Below the pieces are notes generated by a model, which saw only the letters and a list, made by a program, of their open reading frames with translations, did no database searches and had not been told where the DNA came from. Made by a program: the position numbers and the translations under genes. From assembly GCA_903828455.1 (NCBI GenBank), contig CAIKMJ010000062.1, positions 59,706-123,705 on the forward strand: DNA of 64,000 nucleotides, given 5' to 3'. Of the stretch, positions 50,214 through 58,796 are shown piece after piece. Every line of letters begins with the position of its first letter. The stretch's first letter is position 1. The DNA is from an uncultured Acidobacteriia bacterium. Its GTDB lineage: Bacteria; Acidobacteriota; Terriglobia; Bryobacterales; Bryobacteraceae.

Positions 50214-52250
50214 ATGCGCAGCACGGCGTGGCTGGCCCTCGCAATCCTCCCTTCCGTACTGACGCCCGCGCAGCTTTCCGCGCAGAAAAAACCATTCGAT
50301 GCGGCGGCGCTGTTGCGCGTTCAGCGGCTGAGCGATCCGCAGCTTTCGCCGGACGGCAGGACGGTGGCGTTCCAGTCGGCGGTGGCGGACATGGACGGCA
50401 ACCGGACGGTCCGCAGCATCTGGACGGTGCCGCTCGAGGGGAATGGCGCGATGCCGCACAAGCTGGCGGAACCGGCGGAGCGGCCGCGATGGTCGGCGGA
50501 CGGGAAGTCGATCTTTTATGTGTCGTCAACAGGCGGGTCTTCGCAGATCTGGAGCGTGAATCCGGATGGTTCGGGGCAGCGGCAGGTCACACACCTGGCG
50601 ACGGACGTGGACGGCGAGATCGTTTCGGCGGACGGCAAGTATCTTGTGGTGACCAGCAATGTTTATCCGGAATGCGGCGCCGATGACGCGTGCAACCGGA
50701 AGCTGCTGGATGCGGCGAAGAAAAATCCGCCGAGTGCGCGGCTGATCACGGGTCTGCTGTACCGGCACTGGAATGCGTGGGAAGACAAGACGGTCAGCCA
50801 TCTGCTTTCCATTTCACTGCTGACGGGCAAGGCGGTGGATCTGACACCGGGCAAGCGGCCGGTGCCGGTGTTTGCGCTGGGCGAGCCGGACGATTACGCG
50901 ATCTCGCCGGATGGCAAAGAAGTTTGCTACGCGATGAATCAGGATGAGGTTCCGGCGGCGGGGACGAACAGCGATCTTTTCGTGGTGCCGGTTGAGGGCG
51001 GGGTGAGCCACAAGATCACGGGCAGTCCGGGCGCGGACAGTTCACCGCGGTATTCGCCGGACGGACGGTATCTGGCGTATCGTTCACAGGCGCGCGGCGG
51101 CTATGAGAGCGACCGCTGGCGGCTGGCGGTGCTGGAGCGGGCGAGCGGGAAGCTGACGCTGCCGACCGATGCCATCGACCGCTCCGTGCGGAGTTTCGCG
51201 TGGGCGCCGGATTCGACGCGGGTTTTCTTTGGCGCCATCGACCGCGGGCATCAGGCGATTCAGTTCGTGGGCGTGGAGGGCGGCGGCACGCGCATTGCGC
51301 TGACCGGCAACAACACGCTGGACGATATGCAGTTCACGCCGGACGGGAAGACGATGATCTTCACGCGGCAAAGCGGCAGCAGTCCGGTGGAGATCTGCCG
51401 CGCGAGTTCGAGCGGGCAGGCGGTGCCCCTGACGCATCTGAACGATGAACTGCTGGGGCAGTATGAGCTGACGGCGCTCGAGGAATTCCGCGTGAAGTCG
51501 GCGGACGGCGCGGAGATCCAGAGTTTTGTGGTGAAGCCGCCGGGCTTCAGCGCGAGCCGGAAGTACGCGGTGCTGCTGCTGATCCACGGAGGGCCGGAAG
51601 GCGAGTGGGGAGAGAGCTGGAGCGCGCGGTGGAATGCGCAGGTGCTGGCGGGCGCGGGGTATGTGGTGGTGATGCCGAATCCGCGCGGGTCGATCGGTTA
51701 CGGGCAGAAGTTCACCGAGGACATTGCGCAGGACTGGGGCGGCAAGCCGTTCGACGACATCATGGCGGTGACGGACTATGTGGCGAAGCTGCCTTACGTG
51801 GATGCGGAGCGGATGGCGGCGGCGGGCGGCTCCTACGGCGGCTACATGGTGGACTGGATGCTGGGCCACACGGATCGTTTCAGGGCGTTTGTGTCGCACT
51901 CCGGCGTGTTCGATCTGCGGGCATGGGCGGAGGCGACCGAGGAGCTGTGGTTCCCGGTGTGGGAGTTCGGCGGGATGCCGTGGGACAACGCGGAGGTTTA
52001 CGACAAATGGTCGCCGAACCGCTTTGCGAAGGACTTTGCGACGCCGACGCTGGTGATCCAGGGCGAGCAGGATTTCCGCGTGCCGTACACGCAAAGCCTG
52101 CAGCTTTTCACGGCGCTGCAGATGCGCAAAGTGCCGTCCGAGCTGCTGGTGTTTCCCGATGAAGGACACTGGATTCTGAAGCCCCGGAACAGCCAGCTTT
52201 GGTACAAGACGGTGATTGACTGGGTTAATAACTGGACGACTAAAAAGTGA
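50214..52250 (+). CDS. S9-family (prolyl oligopeptidase/acylaminoacyl-type) serine peptidase, exported
   Basis: A 678-residue protein with signal peptide (TAWLALAILPSVLTPAQLSA). The N-terminal two thirds contain TolB/WD-like blades (LSDPQLSPDGRTVAFQSA, PRYSPDGRYLAYRS), and the C-terminal alpha/beta-hydrolase domain has the nucleophile in AAGGSYGGYMVDW, an acid in IQGEQDFRVPY and the His in FPDEGHWILKP. It should cleave short peptides in the periplasm. The stop overlaps the start of an M23 peptidase gene as GTGA, so both are translated together, forming a peptide and cell-wall hydrolase pair. Confidence 0.93.
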   Translation: MRSTAWLALAILPSVLTPAQLSAQKKPFDAAALLRVQRLSDPQLSPDGRTVAFQSAVADMDGNRTVRSIWTVPLEGNGAMPHKLAEPAERPRWSADGKSIFYVSSTGGSSQIWSVNPDGSGQRQVTHLATDVDGEIVSADGKYLVVTSNVYPECGADDACNRKLLDAAKKNPPSARLITGLLYRHWNAWEDKTVSHLLSISLLTGKAVDLTPGKRPVPVFALGEPDDYAISPDGKEVCYAMNQDEVPAAGTNSDLFVVPVEGGVSHKITGSPGADSSPRYSPDGRYLAYRSQARGGYESDRWRLAVLERASGKLTLPTDAIDRSVRSFAWAPDSTRVFFGAIDRGHQAIQFVGVEGGGTRIALTGNNTLDDMQFTPDGKTMIFTRQSGSSPVEICRASSSGQAVPLTHLNDELLGQYELTALEEFRVKSADGAEIQSFVVKPPGFSASRKYAVLLLIHGGPEGEWGESWSARWNAQVLAGAGYVVVMPNPRGSIGYGQKFTEDIAQDWGGKPFDDIMAVTDYVAKLPYVDAERMAAAGGSYGGYMVDWMLGHTDRFRAFVSHSGVFDLRAWAEATEELWFPVWEFGGMPWDNAEVYDKWSPNRFAKDFATPTLVIQGEQDFRVPYTQSLQLFTALQMRKVPSELLVFPDEGHWILKPRNSQLWYKTVIDWVNNWTTKK

Positions 52251-53677
52251 AATTCATTCTTCCGCTGCTTGTTGGCATTCTTCTTTTGATTGCGGTGCCC
52301 GCACCGTTTTTCTTCACATCGACCAATACCGCGATTACGGTGGACCCTTCGCTGAAGGTCATCGGCAACATGACGCCGGTGCATATACGGCTGGAGAATC
52401 CGCACGGGGAGCGCTCGGTGACGGTTACGGTGGAGCAGGACGGCAAGTCTTATCCGGCGACTTCCGTGAACGCTCCGGCGAAATATATCCGGGTGGAGAA
52501 GAACGCGCCGCCGCTGGAGCTGACGGTGAATGCGGGCAAGCAGCCGATGCCGGCGCTGCATGAGGGCAAGGCGCGGATTGTGGTGCGGGCCGTTTCGAAC
52601 GACATGCGGGCGATGACGGCGATGAAGTCGGCGGAGGTGGACGTGCTGCTGGCGCCGCCGCGGATTTCGGCGGACGGGGCGCAGCACTACATCAACCAGG
52701 GCGGGACGGAGATGGTGGTGTTCACGCCGTCGGGCTCGTGGACGGAGGCGGGCGTGAAGGTGGGGGACCAGACATTCCGAAGCTATCCGCTGCCGGGGCA
52801 TCCGGGCCAGTACTTCAGCCTGTTTGCGTTTTCGTGGAATCTGAATCCGGACACGCCAATTTCGGTGTATGCGACGAATCCTTCGGGCGCGGTGGCGAAG
52901 GCGGGTTTCTTCACGAAGATTTTTCCGAAGAAGTTCCGCACCAGCACGATTCCGCTGGAGACGATGCACGTGGAGCGCATCGTGGATCAGATCGACCCGC
53001 AGCACAAGATCCCGGGCAGCGATGTGGAGCGCTTCGTCTACATCAACAACGTGATGCGGCAGGCGAACAACAAGACGCTGGCGGAGCTGCGGCTGCAGAC
53101 CGAGCAGAAGTTTCTGTGGACCGGTTCGTTTTTGCCGATGGTGGATTCCACGGTGGAATCGCGCTTCGCCGACGACCGCACGTACACGTGGCAGGGCAGG
53201 AAGGTTGACGAGCAGACGCATCTGGGCTTCGATCTGGCGAAGGTGATGCACTCGCCGGTGCCGGCGGCCAATGACGGGCGCGTGGTGTGGGCGGAGGATC
53301 TGGGGATTTACGGCAACTGCATTGTGATCGATCACGGCTTCGGACTGCAGAGTCTGTACGGCCACCTGAGCCAGTTCCTGGTGAAGAAGGGCGACATGGT
53401 CAAGAAGGCGCAGATCATCGGGATGACGGGTTCGACGGGGATGGCGGGCGGCGACCATCTGCACTTTTCGATGCTGGTGGACGGGGTGCAGGTGAACGCG
53501 GTGGAGTGGTGGGATCCGCACTGGGTGAAGGACCGGATTCTGAGCAGGATGGATGCGACGCTGTCCGACGTGAATCCGGATGCGGCGCCGGCAAAGACTG
53601 CGAAGGAGAAGCCCGCCGCGCCGGCCGCAAAGGCACCGCGGAAGGCGGCGAAGAAGGCGCGCAAGCGGAAGGCATGA
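52247..53677 (+). CDS. M23-family metallopeptidase, membrane-anchored
   Basis: A 476-residue protein with one N-terminal hydrophobic anchor or signal (FILPLLVGILLLIAVPAPFF). The C-terminal LytM domain has the zinc ligands THLGFDLA (HxxxD) and GGDHLHFSM (HxH) with the intact VIDHGFGLQSLYGHLS strand. Such enzymes cut peptidoglycan cross-links or regulate other hydrolases. The start is GTG 52247, overlapping the S9 stop (GTGA). A Lys/Ala/Pro-rich tail of about 30 residues ends the protein and may bind polyanions or the wall. Confidence 0.93.
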   Translation: MKFILPLLVGILLLIAVPAPFFFTSTNTAITVDPSLKVIGNMTPVHIRLENPHGERSVTVTVEQDGKSYPATSVNAPAKYIRVEKNAPPLELTVNAGKQPMPALHEGKARIVVRAVSNDMRAMTAMKSAEVDVLLAPPRISADGAQHYINQGGTEMVVFTPSGSWTEAGVKVGDQTFRSYPLPGHPGQYFSLFAFSWNLNPDTPISVYATNPSGAVAKAGFFTKIFPKKFRTSTIPLETMHVERIVDQIDPQHKIPGSDVERFVYINNVMRQANNKTLAELRLQTEQKFLWTGSFLPMVDSTVESRFADDRTYTWQGRKVDEQTHLGFDLAKVMHSPVPAANDGRVVWAEDLGIYGNCIVIDHGFGLQSLYGHLSQFLVKKGDMVKKAQIIGMTGSTGMAGGDHLHFSMLVDGVQVNAVEWWDPHWVKDRILSRMDATLSDVNPDAAPAKTAKEKPAAPAAKAPRKAAKKARKRKA

Positions 53678-53678
53678 G

Positions 53679-53927
53679 ATGGGACAGATACGGACGCCGG
53701 AGTGTGAACGGATCGAGACGGAGTTGGTCGCAACGCTGAAGACGTCGGTGCCGGGCGAGGTCGAGGTGGAGGCCTGCCAGGATACGTACACGCAGGACTA
53801 CATCATCTGGATCAATCTGGATGGTCAGGTGTGGCCGATCCGCATTCAGCTGGAGGAGTTCACCGAGGACGACTGGAAGGGGAACATCCGGAAGGTGCTG
53901 GGGCTGGAGAGCGGCGCGCGTGAGTGA
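53679..53927 (+). CDS. Small hypothetical protein
   Basis: An 82-residue acidic protein (ECERIETELVATLKTS, DTYTQDYIIWINLDGQVWPI) starting one base after the M23 stop and overlapping the HD gene by 8 bases. No motif or signal peptide is recognised. Its place in a tight operon and normal codon use support it being real. Confidence 0.7.
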   Translation: MGQIRTPECERIETELVATLKTSVPGEVEVEACQDTYTQDYIIWINLDGQVWPIRIQLEEFTEDDWKGNIRKVLGLESGARE

Positions 53928-54534
53928 AGGCGCCGCGGGCTTTCGCGAGGCGATCGAGGCATTCATCCGGCGCGAGGCGAAGCCGGCGGAGAAGTTCGGG
54001 CATCAGCCGCGGCTTTATGCGCTGACGGCGGAGATCGGCGAAGAGCTGGATTACGACGACGACGTTGTCCACGCGGCGGCGTGGCTGCACGATCTTGGAG
54101 TGTTTCGCGGGCACAGGCCGGAGGAGATCGAACAGCTGTCGCAGTGGGACAACGTGGCGTACGCGATGCAGCACGCGCCGCGGGTTCTGCGCGAGGCGGG
54201 CTTTCCCGAAGCGAAGATCGGGGCGGTGGTGGAGGCGATCCGGACGCACCAGTCGCACATGGAGCCGACGACGATCGAAGGGCTGATCCTGCACGATGCG
54301 GATATTCTGGAGCAGCTGGGCGCGATCGGGGCGATGCGGACGATCTGCAAGATCGGGCGGGACACGCGATTTGTGACTTTCACGGACGCGGCGGCATCGT
54401 TAAAGAAGGCGCTGGACACGCTGCCGGAAAAGCTCCGGCTGGAGCGGGCGCTGCTGCTGGCCGGGCCGCGAATCGTGGCGCTGCATTTGTTTCTGGGCGC
54501 GCTGGCGGGCGAGGCCGGGGCGGAGCTTTTCTAA
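53920..54534 (+). CDS. HD-domain phosphohydrolase
   Basis: A 204-residue cytoplasmic protein with the HD pattern: an early His (EKFGHQPRLYALTAEIGEEL), HAAAWLHDLGVF (HD), IRTHQSHM and LILHDADILEQLGAIG (distal D). HD enzymes hydrolyse phosphate esters of nucleotides or second messengers. GTG 53920 overlaps the preceding gene, so it is the last member of the S9/M23 operon. Substrate is unknown. Confidence 0.87.
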   Translation: MSEGAAGFREAIEAFIRREAKPAEKFGHQPRLYALTAEIGEELDYDDDVVHAAAWLHDLGVFRGHRPEEIEQLSQWDNVAYAMQHAPRVLREAGFPEAKIGAVVEAIRTHQSHMEPTTIEGLILHDADILEQLGAIGAMRTICKIGRDTRFVTFTDAAASLKKALDTLPEKLRLERALLLAGPRIVALHLFLGALAGEAGAELF

Positions 54535-54579
54535 GCCGCAACAGGCGCGGGCATGGCGTATGCTCATGGGTAAGAAACG

Positions 54580-54942
54580 ATGAAACTACGACTGTTCCGC
54601 GGCATCCTTGTGCTGCATGTGCTGGGAGTTCTGACGCAGTCGGTGCTGGCGGGGCAGTTTCTTTCCGGGGCCGACAGCATGGTGGTGATGCATGAAGTCA
54701 CGGGCTGGTGCGTGGCCACGCTGGGGCTGCTGCAGACGGGGCTGGCGTTCACGCTGCCGCGGCAGCGGGGCGGATTGTGGTTTGCGGTGGGAAGTTTCTT
54801 TCTGCTGATCGGCGAGGCGCTGCAGGTGGGGACGGGGTACGGGCGGTTTCTGGGCGTGCATGTGCCGCTGGCGCTGCTGATCGTGACGGCGCTGGTGGCG
54901 ATGACGGGCGCGGCATTCCGCGGCGAACCGAAAGCGGCATGA
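54580..54942 (+). CDS. Four-TM membrane protein with two conserved-looking His
   Basis: A 120-residue protein with four hydrophobic segments (LRLFRGILVLHVLGVLTQSV, GWCVATLGLLQTGLAFTL, LWFAVGSFFLLIGEALQ, VPLALLIVTALVAMTGAAF). His residues near membrane faces (VVMHEVTGW, LGVHVPLAL) could ligate a b-type heme, as in half a CtaA-like bundle; this is inference. ATGA overlaps the multicopper oxidase start, so the two are translationally coupled. Confidence 0.72.
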   Translation: MKLRLFRGILVLHVLGVLTQSVLAGQFLSGADSMVVMHEVTGWCVATLGLLQTGLAFTLPRQRGGLWFAVGSFFLLIGEALQVGTGYGRFLGVHVPLALLIVTALVAMTGAAFRGEPKAA

Positions 54943-56513
54943 GACTGCGGCGGCGCGACTTCGTGAAGAGGAGCGGCATGGCCGCGGCGGGCCTGGCGCT
55001 GCCGTGGCTGCAGACGGGATGTATCAGGAACCGTCCGCTGCCGCGGTTGCTGGCGAGCCGGGCTCCCCTTCCCCCGCAGTTCGCCGTGCCGTTACCGAGG
55101 CCGCCGGTGCTGCGTCCGGTGCGCAGTGACGACAAGAGCGACTACTACGAGATGACGGCGCGGACGGCGAAGCTGCCGATTCTGCCGGGGCTGACGACGG
55201 AGATCTGGGGCTACGAAGGGACCGTGCCGGGGCCGACCATCGAGGCGCGGCAGGGGCGCGCGGTGTCGCTGAAGCTACGCAACGAACTGGCGCGGCCGAT
55301 CGTGAATCATCTGCACGGAGGGCGCACGCCGCCCGAGAGCGACGGCTATCCGACCGATTTGATTTTGCCGGTGAGCGGGTGGGACGTGGCGGCGCATCGG
55401 GGAATGTCCGGCATGGCGGGCGACCCGCGGGCGCGGATCAGCCAGGGCGAGCGCATCCACACGTATCCGAACGAGCAGCGCGCGGCCACGCTCTGGTATC
55501 ACGATCACCGGATGGACTTCACGGCGGCGCAGGTGTGGCGCGGGCTGGCCGGGTTCTACATCCTGCGCGATGAAGACGAGCTGAAGCTGCCGCTGCCGCG
55601 CGGTGAGAAGGAGTGGCCGCTGCTGATCTGCGATCGTTCGTTCGACCGGGACGGGTCGCTGCTGTATCCGTCGCTCGACCGGGCGCTGCTGGAGCGCGGC
55701 GGCGTGGAACCGGAGTACATGGGCGGCGTGCTGGGCGACGTGATGCTGGTGAACGGCGCGCCGTGGCCGCAACTGGAAGTGGCGAACACCAGGTACCGGT
55801 TCCGCATTCTGAATGCGTGCAATGCGCGGCAACTGGAACTGGCGCTGGAGACGAGCGGCGCGGGGCCGCGGGAGTTCGTGCAGATCGGCAGCGATGGCGG
55901 ACTGCTGGCGGCGCCGCTGCGCCACAAGACGATCCGGATGGCGCCGGCGGAGCGATTCGACGTGGTGATCGATTTCGCAGGCGTGCCGAAGGGAGCCGCG
56001 GTGACGCTGGTGAACCGGGCGGGCACGGGCGCGATGGCGCAGATCCTGCGATTCGTGGTGGCGCGTGAGGAGAAGGACGAGGCAACGGTGCCGGAGCGGC
56101 TTTCGACGCTGGAGCCGGCCGATGCGAGCCGGGCGACGGTGACGCGCACGTTCGATTTCAGTTATCAGGGTATGGATCGGCAAGGCATGGAACGCGGCTG
56201 GACGATCAACGGCAAACCGTTCGACGCAGCGCGCATGGATGCGACGCCGAAGCTGGGCGCGACCGAGATCTGGCAGATGCGGACGGATTTTTCGCATCCG
56301 CTGCATCTGCATCTGGTGCATTTTCAGGTGCTCTCGCACAGCGGGCGGCCGGGGCCATACGACGCGGGGATGAAAGACACGCTGAATCTGGGCGCGGGGC
56401 AGACGGCGAACCTGCTGATTCACTTTGCCGGGTATCGCGGGCGGTATGTGTTTCACTGCCACAACCTCGAACACGAGGACATGGCGATGATGGCGAACTT
56501 CGAAGTGGTGTAG
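54939..56513 (+). CDS. Multicopper oxidase with Tat signal
   Basis: A 524-residue protein. The N-terminus MRLRRRDFVKRSGMAAAG is a twin-arginine signal, so it is exported folded, with a lipobox-like LQTGC just after. Three cupredoxin domains carry copper ligands: NHLHGG, WYHDHR, HPLHLHLVHF and FHCHNLEHEDMAMM, where the last contains the T1 Cys, His and axial Met. The type resembles CotA/bilirubin-oxidase and copper-efflux oxidases; substrates might be Cu(I), phenols or metal ions. It lies between a four-TM protein and a CtaA-like protein. A 13-bp satellite begins at its stop codon. Confidence 0.95.
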   Translation: MRLRRRDFVKRSGMAAAGLALPWLQTGCIRNRPLPRLLASRAPLPPQFAVPLPRPPVLRPVRSDDKSDYYEMTARTAKLPILPGLTTEIWGYEGTVPGPTIEARQGRAVSLKLRNELARPIVNHLHGGRTPPESDGYPTDLILPVSGWDVAAHRGMSGMAGDPRARISQGERIHTYPNEQRAATLWYHDHRMDFTAAQVWRGLAGFYILRDEDELKLPLPRGEKEWPLLICDRSFDRDGSLLYPSLDRALLERGGVEPEYMGGVLGDVMLVNGAPWPQLEVANTRYRFRILNACNARQLELALETSGAGPREFVQIGSDGGLLAAPLRHKTIRMAPAERFDVVIDFAGVPKGAAVTLVNRAGTGAMAQILRFVVAREEKDEATVPERLSTLEPADASRATVTRTFDFSYQGMDRQGMERGWTINGKPFDAARMDATPKLGATEIWQMRTDFSHPLHLHLVHFQVLSHSGRPGPYDAGMKDTLNLGAGQTANLLIHFAGYRGRYVFHCHNLEHEDMAMMANFEVV

Positions 56514-56601
56514 CGAAGCGGTGTAGCGAAGCGGTGTAGCGAAGCGGTGTAGCAAAGCGGTGTAGCGAAGTGGTGTGGCGAAGCGGTATAGCGAAGCGGT
56601 G
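56511..56601. repeat. 13-bp tandem repeat beginning at the oxidase stop codon
   Basis: Seven units of TAGCGAAGCGGTG with few changes start at 56511, 56524, 56537, 56550, 56563, 56576 and 56589; the last codons of the oxidase (CTTCGAAGTGGTG, 56498-56510) look like a diverged eighth unit. The first TAG is the gene's stop. Confidence 0.95.
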
Positions 56602-56628
56602 TCGCGATTCGGGTATGCTGGACAGAAC

Positions 56629-57402
56629 ATGAAACGCACCGGGATTCATCAACTATCTGTTGCCGCGGCCATACTAACGCTGATTTCGGTTGCCTCGGGC
56701 GCCTTCGTAACGAATGCGGCGAAACCGGGCGGGCACGACATGATTCCACCCGCGATTCACCGGACGGCGGGGGAGATCGCGCTGGTGCTGCTGCTGGCGG
56801 TGGCGGCGGGCGTGTTTTCGTCGGCGGAGATGCGGCGATTGCGCGGCGTGGTAACGGGCGCGATTGCGATGGGCGCCGTGGCTGGCTTTTCTTACGGCGT
56901 GCCGGTGATGCATGCGCTCGCGGCGCAGTTGTTCTTCGCGGTGGTGGCGTGCATTCCGTTGCTCACGTCAGATGCGTGGAACCAGGCCGCGGAGCCGGCG
57001 GACGCGAGGGCGTGGCCGATGCTGGCGAAGCTGGCCAATGCGGCGCCGATCCTGGTGATCCTGCAGATTTCGATGGGCGCGGCGTACCGGCACAAGGCGA
57101 TGGGCGTGCTGCCGCACATGGGCGGCGCGATGGTGGTGGCGCTGGCGATGCTGGGGCTGAGCGTTTTCCTGCTGCAGAACTTTCCCGAACACAAGGCACT
57201 GCGCAAGGCGGCGGTGAACGGACTGGTGGTGACGCTGGCGCAGGTGACTCTGGGCGTGGCGGTGTTCGTGATGGGCCTGCTGGAATTCGACGTCACCACC
57301 GCGGGCCTGATTTCCGCGGTGGCGCACGTTGCCGTGGGGGCGCTGACGCTGCGCGCCGCAGTGTACATGTCGCTGCAGTTCCGGCGCTGCACCGCAGCCT
57401 GA
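56629..57402 (+). CDS. COX15/CtaA-like membrane protein (heme A synthase family)
   Basis: A 257-residue protein with about eight membrane helices in two four-helix halves. Heme-ligand-type His residues occur at the expected helices: IHRTAGEIA, VMHALAAQLFF, YRHKAMGVLPHMGGA and AHVAVGAL. CtaA converts heme O to heme A for cytochrome oxidases. In Acidobacteria such proteins are also found beside copper oxidases. TATGCT lies 9 bases before ATG 56629. No ctaB or cox subunit genes are in the window, so the true substrate is uncertain. Confidence 0.78.
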   Translation: MKRTGIHQLSVAAAILTLISVASGAFVTNAAKPGGHDMIPPAIHRTAGEIALVLLLAVAAGVFSSAEMRRLRGVVTGAIAMGAVAGFSYGVPVMHALAAQLFFAVVACIPLLTSDAWNQAAEPADARAWPMLAKLANAAPILVILQISMGAAYRHKAMGVLPHMGGAMVVALAMLGLSVFLLQNFPEHKALRKAAVNGLVVTLAQVTLGVAVFVMGLLEFDVTTAGLISAVAHVAVGALTLRAAVYMSLQFRRCTAA

Positions 57403-57418
57403 GGAGCGGACGGGCGGA

Positions 57419-58051
57419 TTAAAGTCCGGGCGTGGCGGCGGGGACCTGAACGCGCGCGGCCTCGACGGCGACGCCGGGTTCGGCGTGACGCGGCATTTTC
57501 TGACGCGGCATTTCCTGGCGGACGGAGCCGACAAGCTGCGCCGCATCGGGCTTGCCGGGGGCTTCGTAATAAGCGATCCAGCGGCCCAGACAGAGGATGC
57601 CGATCCAGACAATGAGCGACGTCAGGCCGCAGAGTTTGGCGACGCCGGGAAGTTCGGGCATCTTATCGATGGCGGCGGCGTTGTTGTAAACGCTCTTGCG
57701 GAACGCGAGGTGCTGAAGGCCGGCAAGGAGGAGCACGACCATCTTGATCTGGAAGTATGTATTAGCGTAATACTTATCCATCTCCGAAAGCGCCAGCATG
57801 AGGCCGCAGAAGATCATGACGACGAGGCCGATGCGCTTCCAGATGCGCAGGCCGTCGATGACGTCGGCCAGTGGCACCCTGGTCAGCGAGATTCCGAGCA
57901 GACGGAGGTCGGTCATCAGGATCATGCCGCCGAACAGGGCGATGCAGGCGAGGTGCGTCGACATGATGACGGGATACATGAGAGAGGATTCGCGGAAGTC
58001 GGTGAGAAAACCGATGCTCTGAATAGCGTGGCTGATTTCTGCGGCAGACAT
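57419..58051 (-). CDS. DUF6644-like membrane protein
   Basis: A 210-residue protein with about five membrane helices. Conserved-looking elements are SSLMYPVIMSTHLACIALFG, MTDLRLLGISL and a second-half YFQIKMVVLLLAGLQHLAF; the His in the first helix (STHLAC) recurs in the next gene (CFHIAAF). I recall such proteins as DUF6644 but cannot confirm. A hydrophilic C-terminal tail follows. It lies downstream of a clear paralogue on the same strand and likely forms a heterodimer or tandem with it. Confidence 0.78.
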   Translation of the reverse strand: MSAAEISHAIQSIGFLTDFRESSLMYPVIMSTHLACIALFGGMILMTDLRLLGISLTRVPLADVIDGLRIWKRIGLVVMIFCGLMLALSEMDKYYANTYFQIKMVVLLLAGLQHLAFRKSVYNNAAAIDKMPELPGVAKLCGLTSLIVWIGILCLGRWIAYYEAPGKPDAAQLVGSVRQEMPRQKMPRHAEPGVAVEAARVQVPAATPGL

Positions 58052-58101
58052 GGGATGAATTCTCCGAACTTTCTGGTTTCCTGAACTGGCGGCTGACCGG
58101 G

Positions 58102-58551
58102 CTAGATAAACGCGATGAAGAGGCCGGCGAAGACGATCGAGACCCAGATCAGGATCGAGACGGCAGCCACGGCCACGCTGGCGCCGGATGAGTTGCCGGA
58201 CAGCGCCACCTTGCGGTGGATGGTGTAGTTGTAGACGATGCCGGCGAGCAGGGCGAACATTTTGAAGCGGAACGACTTGTTGTAGTAGTAGTGGATCGGG
58301 TCGGAAGAAAATATGGCCAGGCCCGAAGTAATGACCACGATGAGGCCGAGCAGGGTCCAGATGCCTGTGTCTTTTACCAGTTGCGCGGCCGTGGTTTTGC
58401 GCAGGCCGATGCCGAGCATGTTGACGTCGACGACGGCGATGGTGCCGACGGAGAACGCAAAGGCGGCGATGTGAAAACACTCGGTGAGCGGAAACGCCCA
58501 TTCATTGGAGTTGAGCGGATTCGCGTTCAGATCGTAGATCAGGTGAAGCAT
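58102..58551 (-). CDS. DUF6644-like membrane protein, shorter paralogue
   Basis: A 149-residue protein with four to five membrane helices. Pairing EWAFPLTECFHIAAFAFSVG, VVDVNMLGIGL and SFRFKMFALLAGIVYNYTIH with the neighbour at 57419-58051 shows common ancestry, with the same His and Lys positions. GAGG lies 9 bases before ATG 58551. Function is unknown; a b-type heme or quinone role would suit the flanking cytochrome and oxidase genes. Confidence 0.78.
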   Translation of the reverse strand: MLHLIYDLNANPLNSNEWAFPLTECFHIAAFAFSVGTIAVVDVNMLGIGLRKTTAAQLVKDTGIWTLLGLIVVITSGLAIFSSDPIHYYYNKSFRFKMFALLAGIVYNYTIHRKVALSGNSSGASVAVAAVSILIWVSIVFAGLFIAFI

Positions 58552-58733
58552 TCGGAAGTGCCTCTTTGCAGTGTCGAATTAGCGGCGAAGGAAGCGGCGC
58601 GGCGCGCGCGGGTCTATCGCCGAACGAAGCGATGATACCACTCCGCGAAGCCGTCTGCACACTGCACGTGTGAGCAGGCTCGAAGGGGAGCGAGCGGGGC
58701 TGCGGGCAAACGAAGAAGGCGAGGCGGCGGCTG

Positions 58734-58773
58734 AAAAAAGCCCGGCTGCATCCTGCAAGGGACGCGGCCGGGC
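58734..58773 (-). terminator. Intrinsic terminator of the cytochrome gene
   Basis: On the minus strand a 7-bp stem GCCCGGC/GCCGGGC with a 20-base loop is followed by TTTTTT. It stands 24 bases after the stop of the reaction-centre-type cytochrome gene and separates it from the DUF6644-like genes downstream. Confidence 0.8.
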
Positions 58774-58796
58774 GAAGGCTTCGGGGCGGCTGGCGA

